From positions 34,037,501 through 34,101,500 of the forward strand of contig JAZHRO010000056.1 of NCBI GenBank assembly GCA_037157565.1: 64,000 nucleotides of DNA. Reading direction: 5' to 3'. Below the pieces are notes generated by a model, which saw only the letters and a list, made by a program, of their open reading frames with translations, searched no databases and was not told the origin of the DNA. This DNA comes from Thalassia testudinum. Taxonomy: Eukaryota > Streptophyta > Magnoliopsida > Alismatales > Hydrocharitaceae. The position numbers were made by a program, and so were the translations under genes. Of this stretch, positions 1 to 11,820 are shown piece after piece (position 1 is the stretch's first letter; every line of letters begins with the position of its first letter).

Positions 1-714
1 AAAGCAATTCACATTTGATCTGATTCTAAGGGACTTGTCTGCGATTTCAAAAGAAATTACAAAGATTTGCGATGTGTTACACACTTCTGACACTGAGCAC
101 GCACATTAGGCACCACACTAAGGCTCGATCCCTTAAGGCTATAGGCATCAATCTCTTTATCGGTGCTGACCCTCCTATTGTGCTTTGTGGTGGTGGTGAT
201 ACTATCTTTTGATCAAGTGTTTTGATACTCCACGGAGGGGGACACCCCTTAAAGGAATAAAAGGGTAGTTAAGGGGCACTGCATATGCATCGCCTCAAAG
301 GAAGGGTTCACCCTACTTGCATCCCTTTGTTCATCCTTGGAGTAACTTCTCACTTGATCACCTGGGAGTATCATCCAAGCAAAGTATAGGTCCTAGGGCA
401 CTCGAAGGTTGAATTAAGGCACGTAATTGCAGTGAAAACTTGTTTGGCCATTTATATTAACTAATTCAACATCCACAATAAAGAAGGTTAAGATTTGAAG
501 TCCACACCCCAATTATACCACTTACGTGGGAACGGAGGGATAAGTCTTGATCTTTTGACTTATCTTTGGAGTGGAGGTTTGACTTACTCAATAAAAATAA
601 TTCTGAATTGTGTTTTGTATGCTTGGTAGATGCTCTCTTGAGGGTAGTCTAGTGTTTGATCCTGAGCCTGAGAGAATTCTTAGGAGAGCTCACCTAGGAG
701 AAGAAAAAGAAGGA
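1..714 (+). other. Untranslated leader of the Athila-type element
   Basis: No reading frame. The stretch aligns by eye with the leader of the N2 element at about 18520-19144: both hold the blocks CCCTCCTATTGT, TTCAAAGGAAG or CTCAAAGGAAG, CTACTTGCATCCCT, and TGAATTGTGTTTTG just before the first coding region. In LTR elements this zone normally carries the packaging and dimerisation signals. Start choice for gag: the ATG at 715 follows an A/G-rich stretch and begins MAEQGANQQR, a better start than the upstream open frame. Confidence 0.7.
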
Positions 715-3165
715 ATGGCTGAGCAAGGTGCAAATCAACAAAGGACCCTAAGGGACTATTTTATTCCTACTAACCAACCTGCACAAGCACTAAGACGACC
801 AGCAGGGGATAATCCGTATGAGATCAAGAGCAGTACCATATCTTTATTGCCCTCTTTTTATGGTACTACTAGGGAGGACCCCTACCAGCATTTGGAGGAA
901 TTCACCAAGGTTTGTTCCACGGTGAAGCTCTAGGGCTTTACTGATGAAGCCCTGATGAGGACTCTATTTCCTTTAGCCCTAAAGGATAAGGCCAAGCACT
1001 GGTATCATACCCTCGATGCAAGGGTAAATGATTAGGCTACCCTTAAGGGAGAATTTTTAAAAAAGTATTTTCCTATGAGTAAAACCAACCATTACAAAAG
1101 AGAGATTATGGGTTTTACTCAACAAGAAGGGGAGCAATTTCATGAGACTTGGGAGCACTTTAATGACCTTCTTAGGTTATGCCCCCACCATCAAGTGTCA
1201 AGATGGCAGTTGGTCGAAAGGTTCTATAACGGATTATCTGAAAGACATAGGCAAACCATTGATGCAGCCTGTGCAGGAACCTTCATGACCAGAATTGAGG
1301 ATGAAGCCTAGGCATTATTTGGAACTTTAAGCGACAACTCCATACATCTGTCCTATGCATATCAAGAAAGAAAACCATCAATCTTGAAGAGGAAGATAGA
1401 GGCCCATGAAGCTGGGGCTTCTCAGGATTTGGCTTATCATATTCAACTATTGGATAAAAACTTTGATAGGCTTTTAGCAAACCCTGGCATGAACTCGCAA
1501 GCAGCCTCTATTTTTCAGGCTTCAAGAGAATGCTCCATTTGGCAAAGCACAACGCACGCCATTGCGGAGTGCCATCAGGCAACCCAATTCCCTGAGTTGA
1601 TTCAGGTCGACTTGAACGCGACCCAAGGTTTCCACCCCCCTCGCAATAACCCTTACTCCAACACTTATAATCCAAGGTGGCAGAACCATCCAAACTTCTC
1701 TTGGAATCAAGCTGATGCTTCTAACTCAGGGAATACAAGACCCTTACCTCCCCAGCCCATATACCAACCTTCTTATGAAAACCCTCCTCCGAATAAGCCC
1801 TCTAAGATGGATGAACTGAAGGCCATGATGAAAGCAATGCAAGAGCATCAGAATATGGTTATCCAATCTCAGAATAAGATGATTACTGATATGCAATCCC
1901 AAATTGGTCATCTTACTAAGGCAGTTAGGCAACGTGATCCAGGGAAGCTACCTAGCTCTTCTGAGGAGAACCCTAAGGGCAAGGGGGTTGTATTCAGGGA
2001 ACACACCCAAGTAGTGACCGTGTTGAGGAGTGGAAAAAAGATTGACAAGCCTGATAACATTCCTATGATTACATCTCATAATTCCCCTTCCACACCTGAC
2101 CTGATTTCCATCTCACCCGAGGAAGAGCCACACCACTCTCCCTCACAAAAAATCACCCACAATGAGGATGTCATCCTTCCACCGCCCCTTTCCCGCCATG
2201 ACGACCCCTCTAACCAGAAGCAGAGGGTCCCCTATCCAGAGAACCTATCTGCTCCTGGGGAATCTTCTGTTGGCTCATCTGGAACCAAGGATAGGACGGA
2301 AGAGATTATGGATACTTTTAGGCAAGTCCAGATTAACTTGCCTCTGTTGGAAGTGATTAAACAAATTCCATCCTATGCCAAGTTTCTGAAGGACCTGTGC
2401 ACCCAGAAGCGCCGATCTAGGAAACAGGTCCAAACCAAGGTCATCCTGCCTGACCATGTTAGCTTAGTTCTTCAGCATGGAACACCCCCCAAAATGAAAG
2501 ACCCAGGGGCCCCGTATATTTCGGTGGTTATAGGTAACCAACACATTGACGAGGCTCTGCTCGATCTGGGTGCAGGGGTAAACATTCTACCGAGCTCTGT
2601 CTATGACCTTTTGGGAGGAGGAAAGCTGAAGCCTAGTCCAATAATCCTCCAGGTTGCAGACAGATCACTTAAGACACCGCAGGGATTGTTGGAAGATGTC
2701 CTTGTGAGAGTGGAGGATTTCTTCTTCCCCGTTGACTTTCTGGTACTTGATACTGACCCATCTAATAAGCCCACAAAGCCGTCTATTATTCTGGGATGCC
2801 CCTTTTTGGCCACAGCCAATGCCTCTATAAATTGTAGATCTGGGGCACTTAAAATGGGCTTTGGGAACAAGAAGATCTGGTTGAATGTTTTTGATACTTA
2901 CAAGCAACCCGGATTTGAAGATTGTTCTCAGATTGAGGTCCTTGATGAAATAATTGAAGAGGCTACTCCAGCACTCTTATGTAGAGATCCCCTTCAGAAG
3001 GTCATATCTCAGGACCATCCCTCGATTATTAAAGAAACTGAAAGGAAAATGCCTGAACTAGAAGAGTTGCTGGGGGTACACACTGAGTCTCTGTCCCCAC
3101 CCTGGACTGTGAAGGTAGATCCACTATTTGAGGCGGGGACATCTCAACTAAAACCCTCAATCTAG
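715..3165 (+). pseudogene. gag-pro: gag and aspartic protease remnant of Athila-type element
   Basis: One reading frame runs from ATG 715 to a TAG at 3163-3165, broken by TAG codons at 931, 1033 and 1309. The first 200 codons show the gag capsid-like region (HLEEFTKVCSTVKL, then LKDKAKHWYHTL). A nucleocapsid zinc knuckle lies near 1531-1572 but its second cysteine is a TGG tryptophan codon (C-S-I-W), so the CCHC box is damaged. A Q/N/P-rich linker with a helical stretch (KMDELKAMMKAMQEHQNM) follows. The protease has DLGAGVNILPSS at about 2563, the D-x-G-A active-site form usual in Athila, and the later motif SIILGCPFLATANA. Most stops can be read as CAG to TAG changes. The protein would form the particle shell and process it, but this copy cannot. 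Confidence 0.85.
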
Positions 3166-6065
3166 AAGGCTCCTGAATTGGAGTTGAAAACCCTCCTGAG
3201 CACATTGAAATATGCTTTCCTTGGTCCTAATAACACGCTCCCCGTTATTATCTTGTCTGCATTATCTAAATTGCAGGAGGGAGCTCTGCTTGAGTGTTTA
3301 CAAAGGCACAAGGAAGCAATTTCCTGGACAATTGCTGATATTAAGGGTGTTGATCCCTCTCTTTACATGCATCATATATACACGGACGACTCTGTGAAGC
3401 CCTTCCGAGATATGCAGAGAAGGCTCAATCCTAATATGCGGGAGGTTGTTAAAAAGGAGATTCTGAAATGGCTGGATGCCGGGATTATCTATCCCATTTC
3501 AGATAGTAAATGGGTCAGTCCTATTCACGTGTTCCGAAAAAAGCAGGAATAACTGTCAAGGAGAATGACCAAGGAGAACTGGTGACCACTAGACCCTCAA
3601 CTGGTTGGAGGGTCTACATTGATTACCACCGTTTAAACACGGCTACCCAGGAAGATCATTTCCTCTTATCGTTTATCGATCAAATTTTGGAACGATTGGC
3701 GGGGAACAAGTACTTTTGTTTTCTTGACGGGTACTCTGGGTAAAATCAGATAGCCATTTTTCCTGATGATCAAGAGCGTATCACCTTCACGAGTCCTTAT
3801 GGCACTTTTGCGTTCCGCCGAATGCCATTCGGGTTATGTAACACTCCTGCCACTTTCCAACATTGTATGATGGCTATCTTTTCTGATATGATTGACGAGT
3901 TCGTTGAAATTTTCATGGATGACTTCTCCATTTATGGCTCGTCGTTTGACCTATGCCTTTCACACCTTGATAAAGTCTTAACCCGTTGCGAAGAGGCAAA
4001 GCTGGTGCTTAACTAGGAGAAAAGCCACTTTATGGTCCAGCAGGGCATTGTGTTAGGGCATATAGTTTCCAAGAGATGATTAGAGGTGGACACCGCAAAA
4101 ATCGATTCCATCTCTAAGCTTCCATTGCCCGCCAATGTTCGTCAGGTTAGATCTTTCCTTGGCCATGCTGGATTTTATAGGCGCTTCATTAGAGACTTCA
4201 GTAAAATCTCTAAGCCACTCTGTGACCTGTTAGCGAAGGATGACTCCTTCGATTTTGATGATAGCTGTGGCGAGGCTTTTCAAGCATTGAAGAAAGCCCT
4301 CATTACCGCACCGATTCTCCAAGCACCAGATTGGACCCTCCCGTTTGAGCTTATGTGTGATGCTTCTGATTTTGCAGTGGGAGCAGTCTTAGGTCAAAGG
4401 GTTGATGGCAAATCTCATGTGCTGCATTATGCCAGTAAGACCCTTACGGATCCTCAGCAAAACTACACGGTCACTGAAAAGGAATTACTTGCTATAGTAT
4501 TTGCTTTGGAAAAGTTTCAGTCTTATCTTTTGGGATCCAAGGTTGTGGTGTTCACTGATCATTTAGCCCTTAAGCATCTTCTGGCTAAAAAGGACACCAA
4601 ACCTCGCCTAATTCATTGGATTCTGCTACTCCAAGAATTTGACCTAGAAATTAAAGACAAGAAAGGAGTTGAGAATGTGGTAGCAGACCATTTGTCTAGG
4701 ATCCCTATTGAGGCATCAAACCCTGCTGGCAGTATTCAAGAGACTTTCCCTGATGAGTCTCTAATGGCCGTGGAAACTCCTTGGTTTGCTGACATAGTGA
4801 ACTATCTGGTCACGGGCATCACCACCAGTACTTGGGACAAGCAGAAGCGAGACAGGTTTATCGCCAATGCTAAATTTTATCACTGGGAGGAACCCAAGCT
4901 TTTTAGAATAGGCCCTGACCAGCTATTTCGCCGTTGCGTCCCTGATGAGGAACAAAGAAGTGTTTTGAGTTTCTGCCATGACCTCCACTGTGGGGGACAT
5001 TTTAGTGGGAAGAAGACTGCTCATAAGGTTCTTCAGTCTAGTTTTTGGTGGCCCACATTATTCCGAGATGCACATATATATGTGGGTGCATGTCTACATT
5101 GTTAGCAGACGGGAGCCATTGGAAAAAGGAATGAGATGCCCCACCAACCTATCCTCCCTGTTGAAATCTTTGATATTTGGGGCATTGACTTCATGGGTCC
5201 CTTTCCTGTGTCCTTCGAATATGAATACATCCTTGTGGCTGTTTACTATGTATCAAAATGGATAGAAGCCATCCCCACGCGAACCAATGACCATTCTGTG
5301 GTCTTGGGCATTGTTAAGGCTAATATCATTTCTCGGTATGGGTGCCCAAGGACGATCATAAGTGATGGAGGACCTCACTTTAAGAATGTACACTTCACAA
5401 GACTACTCCAAAATTTGGGAGTCAACCACATGATAGCCACACCTTATCATCCCCAAACGAGTGGACAAGTTGAAGTGTCTAATAGGGAGATTAAGCAAAT
5501 TTTAGAAAAAACTGTCAGGCCTGATCGGAAGGATTGATCTAAAAAACTAAATGATGCTCTTTGGGCCTACAGAACTGCGTATAAGACTCCCTTGGACATG
5601 TCTCCTTTCCGTCTTATCTACGAAAAAGCGTGACACCTTCCCGTTGAAATCCAACATAAATCTTATTGGACTATTAAAAAAGTTAACTTGAATTTGGATA
5701 AAGCTGGAAAAGCACGTATGTTAGAATTAAGTGAGCTTGAGGAGCTTCGTAATGAAGCTTATGAAACTTCTCAAGCTTACAAGCAACGTACAAAAGTCTT
5801 CCATGACAAGCACATCATTAGAAAGACTTTTGATCCCAACCAGTGGGTATGGCTTTTCAATTCTAGACTTAAATTATTTCCTGGAAAGCTCAAGTCCCAT
5901 TGAGATGGGCCATATGTTGTTATCAATACCTTCCCTCATGGGGCTGTAGAGATTAGGAACCCTATTTCAGGTGCGGGCTTTAAAGTAAATGGCCAGTGAC
6001 TTAAGCTGTATATTACTCTTTCAGATGGCCAGGTTTTGGACGCACTACGGCTTGAGGAGCCTTAG
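3166..6065 (+). pseudogene. pol: RT, RNase H and integrase remnant of Athila-type element
   Basis: The frame of the upstream gag-pro part continues to 3552, where a frameshift near 3540 moves pol to the third frame. RT shows RRMPFGLCNTPATFQH and the catalytic FMDD near 3915. RNase H shows [14 protein letters not shown] near 4360 and [10 protein letters not shown] near 4555. Integrase shows an HHCC zinc finger ending CLHC near 5100, then catalytic D in GIDFMGPF (about 5178), D in SDGGPHF (about 5362) and the E downstream of HPQTSGQ. In-frame stops lie near 3741 (TAA), 4014 (TAG), 4077 (TGA), 5102 (TAG), 5535 (TGA), 5901 (TGA) and 5994 (TGA). Homology runs to the TAG at 6063-6065. No env-like frame and no chromodomain follow. 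Confidence 0.85.
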
Positions 6066-6115
6066 CTCCTCCCACTCTCCTCCTCAGGTGATATTCTTCT
6101 ATGTCTATATTTTTC

Positions 6116-6149
6116 CAATGAGGACATTGTCAGTCTTAGGCATGGGGGG
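6116..6149 (+). promoter_or_regulatory. Post-ORF motif: CAATGAGGACATTG plus internal polypurine tract
   Basis: CAATGAGGACATTG (an inverted repeat CAATG/CATTG with a 4-base loop) is followed seven bases later by TAGGCATGGGGGG. The same pair occurs in N2 (21119-21152) and N1 (44684-44718, minus). A near copy of the purine part lies directly before the 3' LTR at 7631. Position and purine content suggest a second, internal polypurine tract for plus-strand priming; that role is inferred. Confidence 0.6.
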
Positions 6150-7630
6150 ATATAACCTGAGAATGTTTATAGTGTTTATAGCATTTATAAATATTTGCAT
6201 ACATATTTATATATATTAAAAAAAATTTCTTTTCTTGAGCTGATTGGGTTAGTCCCTAGCAAAATACCTTTGTTATTGGAGGTTTTTCTTCTGAAATTAT
6301 TTCTTAAGTTTAGAATCCAGTACATTTATTTCACGTGCAAGTAGACTTGGTAATGGATCCTTGAGGAAAATCAATAAGCATTTGTAGTCCACTGAACCCT
6401 TGGACAGTTCATAGAGAGTCAGGCATACTATCTTCTAATAAATCCACCTCATATTTGTGAGAAGTAGAGAGATTACTAGTGCGCTAAGTCTAATGCAAGG
6501 ACTCTTAAGTTCTGAATAATTAGATGATGATACTTCAGAGTTAGGCATAGTTTTCACTCTCTGTTCCTGTGTGCGTACTTTGAGTGAATTGCTTAGAGTC
6601 ACCAAATAAGGCAGATACACAAAGATTGAGTCTTAATAAAGCTATAACTATGGTGGATGGTTACGACCGTCCTTCATAGAGTCCTCAGTTGAAGGAGGGT
6701 AATAGTGTCAAAGGTCAGAAATACGCCTGTCCTATCCATTCCTTCCTGGTGTCGAGAATATGCACTTCCACCAAATAAGCCACACAACTTCCTCTTGACC
6801 ATCATCATCCCTAATAATGCCTCGTAAATAAAAGTCCGTATCGTGTTGTGTTCATTGAAAAAGAAACAAAAACAAGAAAAAAAAGTAAAAAAAAAAAGGG
6901 AAAAGAGAAAAGAAGTAGAAAAAGAAGAAATAGAAAGAAGAAAAAGAAGAAATAGTTATATTGAAAAAAAAAAGTCCAAGTTTCTAATGTAATATTGTTT
7001 CTGAGGCAACAAAACACCTTTCGCGTTCTACCAAATATGGCCCATACCTACCTTTTAGTATTTCTGATTGCCCGAATACTGGTTGAGGACTCTAACTTAG
7101 TTGTAGAGTTATTAGGACTTTAATTGAACTATGGATGCCATGTGAGGCCACCAAATAGTGAGTACAATTTCTAAATCTGGCGAGATTCGTGATCTCAAAA
7201 AGAAAGAAAAGAAAGAGTGCCCAGGAACATCAAGAGAGCACAATTGTGTAGCCTCTCTCAGAGTTGACTTGTCTAATAGTCTAGAGATCTAGAGTCTACA
7301 GTACTAGACTATATGTAGCACCAGATGAGTGTGTTCTACCAAATACAAATCCATTCAACTCGATATCTCCTACCAAAGCCAAACGCCGGGGTCAAATTAT
7401 AGATTATCGTCTGCTTTATCCCCAAGGGAAGTAGTTGCCTATCTCGATAGAAATTTTTTCCAAGGGTTATGTATGAACTCCCAATGCGAATCGGCTCTTT
7501 CACTTGGATCTGTTACCAAGGCTATCAGCACTTCACATTTGTCTAGATTTTTAAAGTTTTGAAGTAAGAAAAGAAGAAATCTTCTGATTACTTCTATTAT
7601 TTTTCATTTTTACTAGGGACTAGAAAATCG
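6150..7630 (+). other. Long non-coding region between pol and 3' LTR
   Basis: About 1.5 kb with no credible gene. It begins with an A/T-rich stretch, has GTTAGTCCCTAGCAAAA at about 6247 whose inverted counterpart TTTTACTAGGGACTAG occurs at about 7608 near the LTR, and holds an A/G-only tract at about 6856-6970. The short word ACCAAATA recurs at about 6602, 6770, 7029, 7149 and 7339. Equivalent non-coding tails occur in the N1 and N2 elements. Confidence 0.6.
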
Positions 7631-7646
7631 TAGGCATGGGGGTATT
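7631..7646 (+). promoter_or_regulatory. Polypurine tract before 3' LTR
   Basis: TAGGCATGGGGGTATT ends directly at the LTR start TGATGAG. The same tract (TAGGCATGGGGGTA) abuts the 3' LTR of the N1 element at 43464-43477 on the minus strand. Confidence 0.75.
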
Positions 7647-9250
7647 TGATGAGTCCATTTTAATTATATTAAGCCTAACTACCTTTAATCGTACCTTGTA
7701 GCTGTGTTAATAATTGCAATTAAGTTGTAGAAGATTTGTACGCATCATGATTTAAGTTTATAACATTCTATAACATAATGATTTTGTTGTTTTTATGTGC
7801 AGGTATTATATTTAGAAAGAGCAAGGGCTGGGGAGCAAATTTCCCCAACATACCGGCGAGTCTTTTCCCTTTCCTCCAGTCAGTTGTAACTCTTCTCCAA
7901 CGGCCACCGGTTGAAAATAGAAAAGGGATTTGGAAATCCCTGGATTGGCGCACGCGGGGACAGAGAGGAGTTAAAGAGAGGAAGTTGAGAGAAGAACAAA
8001 GATCATCTTTCCCTTGGCAGAAAAAAAAAACTCCATCGCATGCACTGTGTACTTAGCACACCCACCCGCACCACCTTGCGCATGCCCGTCGGCAGGCTCC
8101 CAACCACGCGCCTCTCCCACACAGCATCTCCCTCCAGCAGCGCCTAAAGGCGGTGTGCGCCTTCACCGCCATCTGCAGGCATGCCCACCTCCAGCGCCTC
8201 CCCGCAGGCACCTGCCCTGCAGCAAGCCTGCAGCCGTTCACCCTTGCTCCTCTGCAGGCCTGCTTCAATCTCTCCAGCGCTCCCTGCGGGCGTGCCTCAG
8301 CACGCCCATCTTCCAGTGCGCCCCCTCCTTCCTGCAGGCGCCCGCACTCCCCACCAATCACCCACGCCATCTGCAGGCGTGCCTTCCTCCTGCCTTCTCC
8401 AGCGCTCCCTGCAGTCCGCACCACCAACTGCAGGCGCTGCATGCAGAGAGCCCGCACCAAGCCTGCAGGCCGCCTCCCCCTCACAGCGCCTCTCCACTCC
8501 AGGCGTGCACCCGCACGGCCACCCGCCACCAGACCTGCAGAGCGCACGGGCACGCACCAGCGCATGGCCACCCACCCACTAACCTGCAACAGCCACTGTG
8601 CCTTCTTCTACAAAAGGCCGGCGCTCCTCCTCCGCCCGCCTGCCACCTCCGGCCACCTTCGTTGACGCCACTACCACCATCGAAGAGCCCTCGTCCTCAC
8701 CGTCCTCCTTAGCCTCTCCAAAGCCCTGCCGGTTCTCTCTTTCCATCACGAGGAGGAGAGAGCAAAAATGCTGTGTTTTTACACCAATTAGTATTTACAT
8801 TCATTGCCATTGCCACATAATTTGATTTTATTTATTATTATTATATTATGGTAGAATTGCACATGAACACTCATATTTCATTATAATTGCATGATTTTGA
8901 TATTCACTAGTTTGAGGATTGATTTTTGGACTTAACTTAAGTACTTATTTTCTCCAGTACACATCACATGAAAATTGCATAAATTCATCATAAATTTATT
9001 GAGGATTTCTGTGAGGAAAAACTACACATATACCCTTATCTTTTTAAGTTATTGCGAATATACTTTCCTTCGCATTTTATGTCAGATTTGAATAGGGATT
9101 TCACACTGTTCGAAATAATATTAAATAATTAAGAATTTATTGCATAATTGCCTCCCTGTAGACACGACCCGCTCTTCTGCGAGTGGTTGTTTTCATTATT
9201 TTTGATTAATCGATTTTTCCACCACTTAAATACTATAACGCAAAGCGAAA
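7647..9250 (+). mobile_element. 3' LTR of the Athila-type element, truncated on the right
   Basis: Starts TGATGAG after the polypurine tract. The last 390 bases (about 8860-9250) align with the 3' part of the N2 5' LTR (17470-17830), including TCCCTGTAGACACGACCCGC and GATTTTTCCACCAC. In N2 the LTR ends CTCATCA. Here that end is missing, so about 70 bases were lost where LTR-B begins. A GC-rich repeat sits inside it (8090-8560). Confidence 0.7.
8090..8560 (+). repeat. GC-rich degenerate minisatellite inside the LTR
   Basis: Variants of CTGCAGGCGTGCC recur at irregular spacing about ten times, separated by C-rich spacers such as CCAGCGCTCCCTGC. The high GC content opens long frames on both strands (for example 8014-8712), rich in P, A, H and C, which I regard as composition artefacts. 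Confidence 0.6.
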
Positions 9251-11138
9251 AGTCGCCTTTCACGCCCTAGCATGCTTCACAATTGACGATGTGGGACTTT
9301 TTGCACCCTCCTCCTTAGCATGTCTATAGCAGGGCGTCTCCCTTCAATTGCCTCAACTCGCGAGGCTCACATCTTCAATTGAGGACCTAGACTTCTGCAC
9401 GAGACACTTTCACGCAACCAGGGGCTTTAACCTGGGATCAAAGTACCTGGAGTGAGCTTCAAGTAAGCTCAAAGCTTACTCGTCAGTGGTGAATAGGGCA
9501 TACTCTTGAAATCAACAAAACAGCCTTTCGACCACGTCAGAACGATCAGGGAGGGTCGCCAGAGCACGACAAACGTGATGGGGATGTTTGTGTGGCGTGT
9601 GGATGTCTGTGAGTGCGTGGCGAGGTCAAACTGTGTGCGTATGAGTGGGTGTGTTCGAGGGTGCGTGTGAGTGAGTGGAGAGGTGAATAAAGAGAAGGGA
9701 AATGAGCGGAGAGGTGAGGCGGTGGTCGTGGGCTTTTCAGCGAGGGATTTGGTGGTCTGTGGAGGTAGGATGGTCTCGTCGGAGGGGGTGACCGGAGATG
9801 GAGGAGTTGGAGTTGCAGAGAAGCGTTGGTGGTCAAATTTGGAAAATAAAGAGAGGAGAAGAAAGTAGGAGAGATAAGGAACCTAAGAATCTACTCTAAG
9901 GATGAAAAGGTGAAGGGATTCCCATGTCAGAGTGGTTGCCGAACGTGGGGAAGATGAACCTCCATAGGAGAGACGACGGCGAAGACGGGGAGAGGACGGC
10001 GACGGCTGGTATTGCACGATGCAGAGGATGGTAAGGAAGATGGATCCGTTACTAGTTTTATGGTTGAACGACGAGAGGAGTTGGAGAGAGACTGCCGGAC
10101 CTTGCGGAGATTTGCGACCAAAGAGGAGAGGGGAAGAGGGGGAGTTCTGGCCGAATTTCAAGCTAAGGAGATTGGCGAGCTCTGAGGGTCCTTATAAAGG
10201 GCTCTAGAGAGGGTCTTGAGCTTGGAAGCCAAGCTTCCAAGCTTGGAATGCTCACCGTATTTGGGAGTTTATGAGAACCAAATCTCTCATGCGTTCGCAT
10301 GAGGGAGTGGGAAAGATTTGGTGCACAAGAGTGGGTTCAAATTGGAGAAGATCTCTCAAGGAGTTTCCCTTCCAATTTTGGAATGGATTTGCCAAGAAAT
10401 CAAGGCGAAATCTCAAAGGTCGCCGGAGTAGGTTTCCTTTGCGATAATGGTGGAGGGACCTAATTGTGAAGACGATGATAAAGTTAGGAGGCTATTTGAA
10501 AGGATTTTGAAAGTTAAAGGCCTAAATGTAATCAGACAGGACAAATTTGCAAACTAAGTCAAGACAAGCTCATCTTGGGTCCAAATTTTGATACAAACCT
10601 AATTTGGACCTAAGGAATCCAATGGTGAAGTTGGATTTTGGTTTTTACCACGTTTGACTGGGTAATTTATGTAAAAACTCAAATTAGGGAAAATATCTGT
10701 CTGAGACTCTTTTTTGGGTCAAGATGGGTTCTAGTGGTCAAATTGAAGGTATTAAACCCTAGAGAATATTTTTCTTTGATTTTTAGAGGGCTTATGTGGA
10801 TTTTATCCCGACCAGAACCTTGGTTAATTAAGTGGGTCTATTTTTAGGGTTTCAAAAGTCATTTAATTCTCAGAACATATGCAAACCCTTTTCTGTTTGA
10901 TCTAACCCACTCGTTATCTTATTAAGACCATTTGACCTTTATTTAGCCTTTGAGAAAACCTGTTGTTGTACTGCATTCATGATAAGATGATAAAATTGCA
11001 GTTTTAATCCTAGTTTCTTATTTTTCTCTCAGAATGGTTATACAGTGAGTTATGGTTCTCTAGCGGTTATGTAGGAGCATTTATTGACTTAATTGGGTCA
11101 AAATGAGCTAGTTATGGCTCATGATGGTGTTCCCATCA
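9251..11138 (-). mobile_element. LTR-B copy 1 (minus-oriented, right end intact, left end truncated)
   Basis: Aligns by eye with LTR-B copy 2 (22213-25110) and copy 3 (32 kb and 61.6-62.6 kb) over the block GGTGGAGGGACCTAATTGT, AATGGTGAAGTTGGATTT, CACGTTTGACTGG and CTCATGATGGTGTTCCCATCA. Similarity among copies stops at CATCA (11138), the expected LTR boundary. A minus-strand TATA-like TTTATAAGG lies near 10190. The roughly 1 kb U5 side present in copy 2 is lacking, so the left boundary with the Athila LTR is a deletion junction, not a clean insertion. No gene is visible in it. Confidence 0.65.
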
Positions 11139-11820
11139 GGATACGCCCACGCGGGAACCCACCATCCCACACGCCATCCGACACCTTTTCAAAAGCGTGA
11201 TGCCCGCGTGATCCGTAGCCCTCTAATGGAGATCTGACGGTGGAGATCCACTCTCACAATGATAGCGGTGTGCATGCATTGTGTGTACATGCATGAGCAT
11301 GAGCTGGGGCTGTAGCGATGTTTACGGTGGAGCTTTAGCAATGATTGTGAATGTCACTATTGACCATGACTTCATTTTGCCTCCTCTGCTCCACTATAAA
11401 AGGACCACTACCTCTCCCATTCTTCTTCATCTCTTCCTTTCTCTCCCTCACCACCTCCAAGGCTCTAAAGAGAGCTTGTCCCAAGCCTAGCATGCTCCTC
11501 TAGAGTAGAAAATAAATATTTTTTCCCACTTCTCACCCCCTTCATGGAGCATCCCGTGGTTGTCCTCTCACTACCTTCCGTAAGAAGATCCTCGCCGCGA
11601 CGCTGTCCTAGCCCACCCTCCATCCTCCGACGCCAGTCTCCTTCCTCCAACCTCTCACCACCTTCGTTCAGGCATCGTCAAAGCATGTCATCCTCCAAGC
11701 GATCGTCGAGGGGGATTCTTCTCACCTCTATCTTTTATCTCTTTTCTAGTGTAATTTTAATTAGTTGTAATAGACATTGCTCAATTCTATGAAATATTTC
11801 TCTCTCTCTCTTATTCTACT
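11139..11820 (+). mobile_element. Partial N1 5' LTR
   Basis: Aligns with 13560-14280 of the nested N1 LTR, most clearly from the TATA box (TATAAAAGG at 11395-11403) through CACCACCTCCAAGGCTCTA, GAGAGCTTGTCCCAAGCC and CATCCCGTGG to the CTCTCTCTCT run near 11800. The first 750 bases of the LTR and its U5 end are missing. Confidence 0.6.
11395..11403 (+). promoter_or_regulatory. TATA box of N1 LTR
   Basis: TATAAAAGG in CCACTATAAAAGGACC, followed about 30-60 bases later by a C/T-rich initiator zone. The box is kept at the same place in the nested copy (13853) and, on the minus strand, in the 3' LTR at 42434-42443. Confidence 0.65.

Larger units (their letters stand above)
1..9250 (+). mobile_element. 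Degenerate Athila-lineage Ty3/gypsy retrotransposon (5' LTR outside window)
   Basis: The order is leader, gag, protease, RT, RNase H, integrase, a long non-coding tail, polypurine tract and 3' LTR, which is the Ty3/gypsy order. RT and integrase wording (FMDD box, RRMPFGLCN, protease DLGAG) fits the Athila/Tat branch. There is no chromodomain after integrase. The coding part has about ten in-frame stops and one frameshift, so this copy is dead. The 5' LTR and PBS lie left of base 1, so the flanking duplication cannot be checked. The 3' LTR begins TGATGAG at 7647 and loses recognisable sequence near 9250, where a minus-oriented LTR-B takes over. It is the probable autonomous relative of the N2 element at 15.8-22.2 kb. 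Confidence 0.85.

Noticed and set aside
6811..7017. Phenylalanine/leucine-rich minus frame
   Set aside because: Complement of an A/G-only tract.
8014..8712. 232-codon P/A/H/C-rich frame with open frames on the other strand too
   Set aside because: It lies inside an LTR in a GC-rich minisatellite; composition keeps all frames open and there is no domain or matching protein in the N2 LTR.
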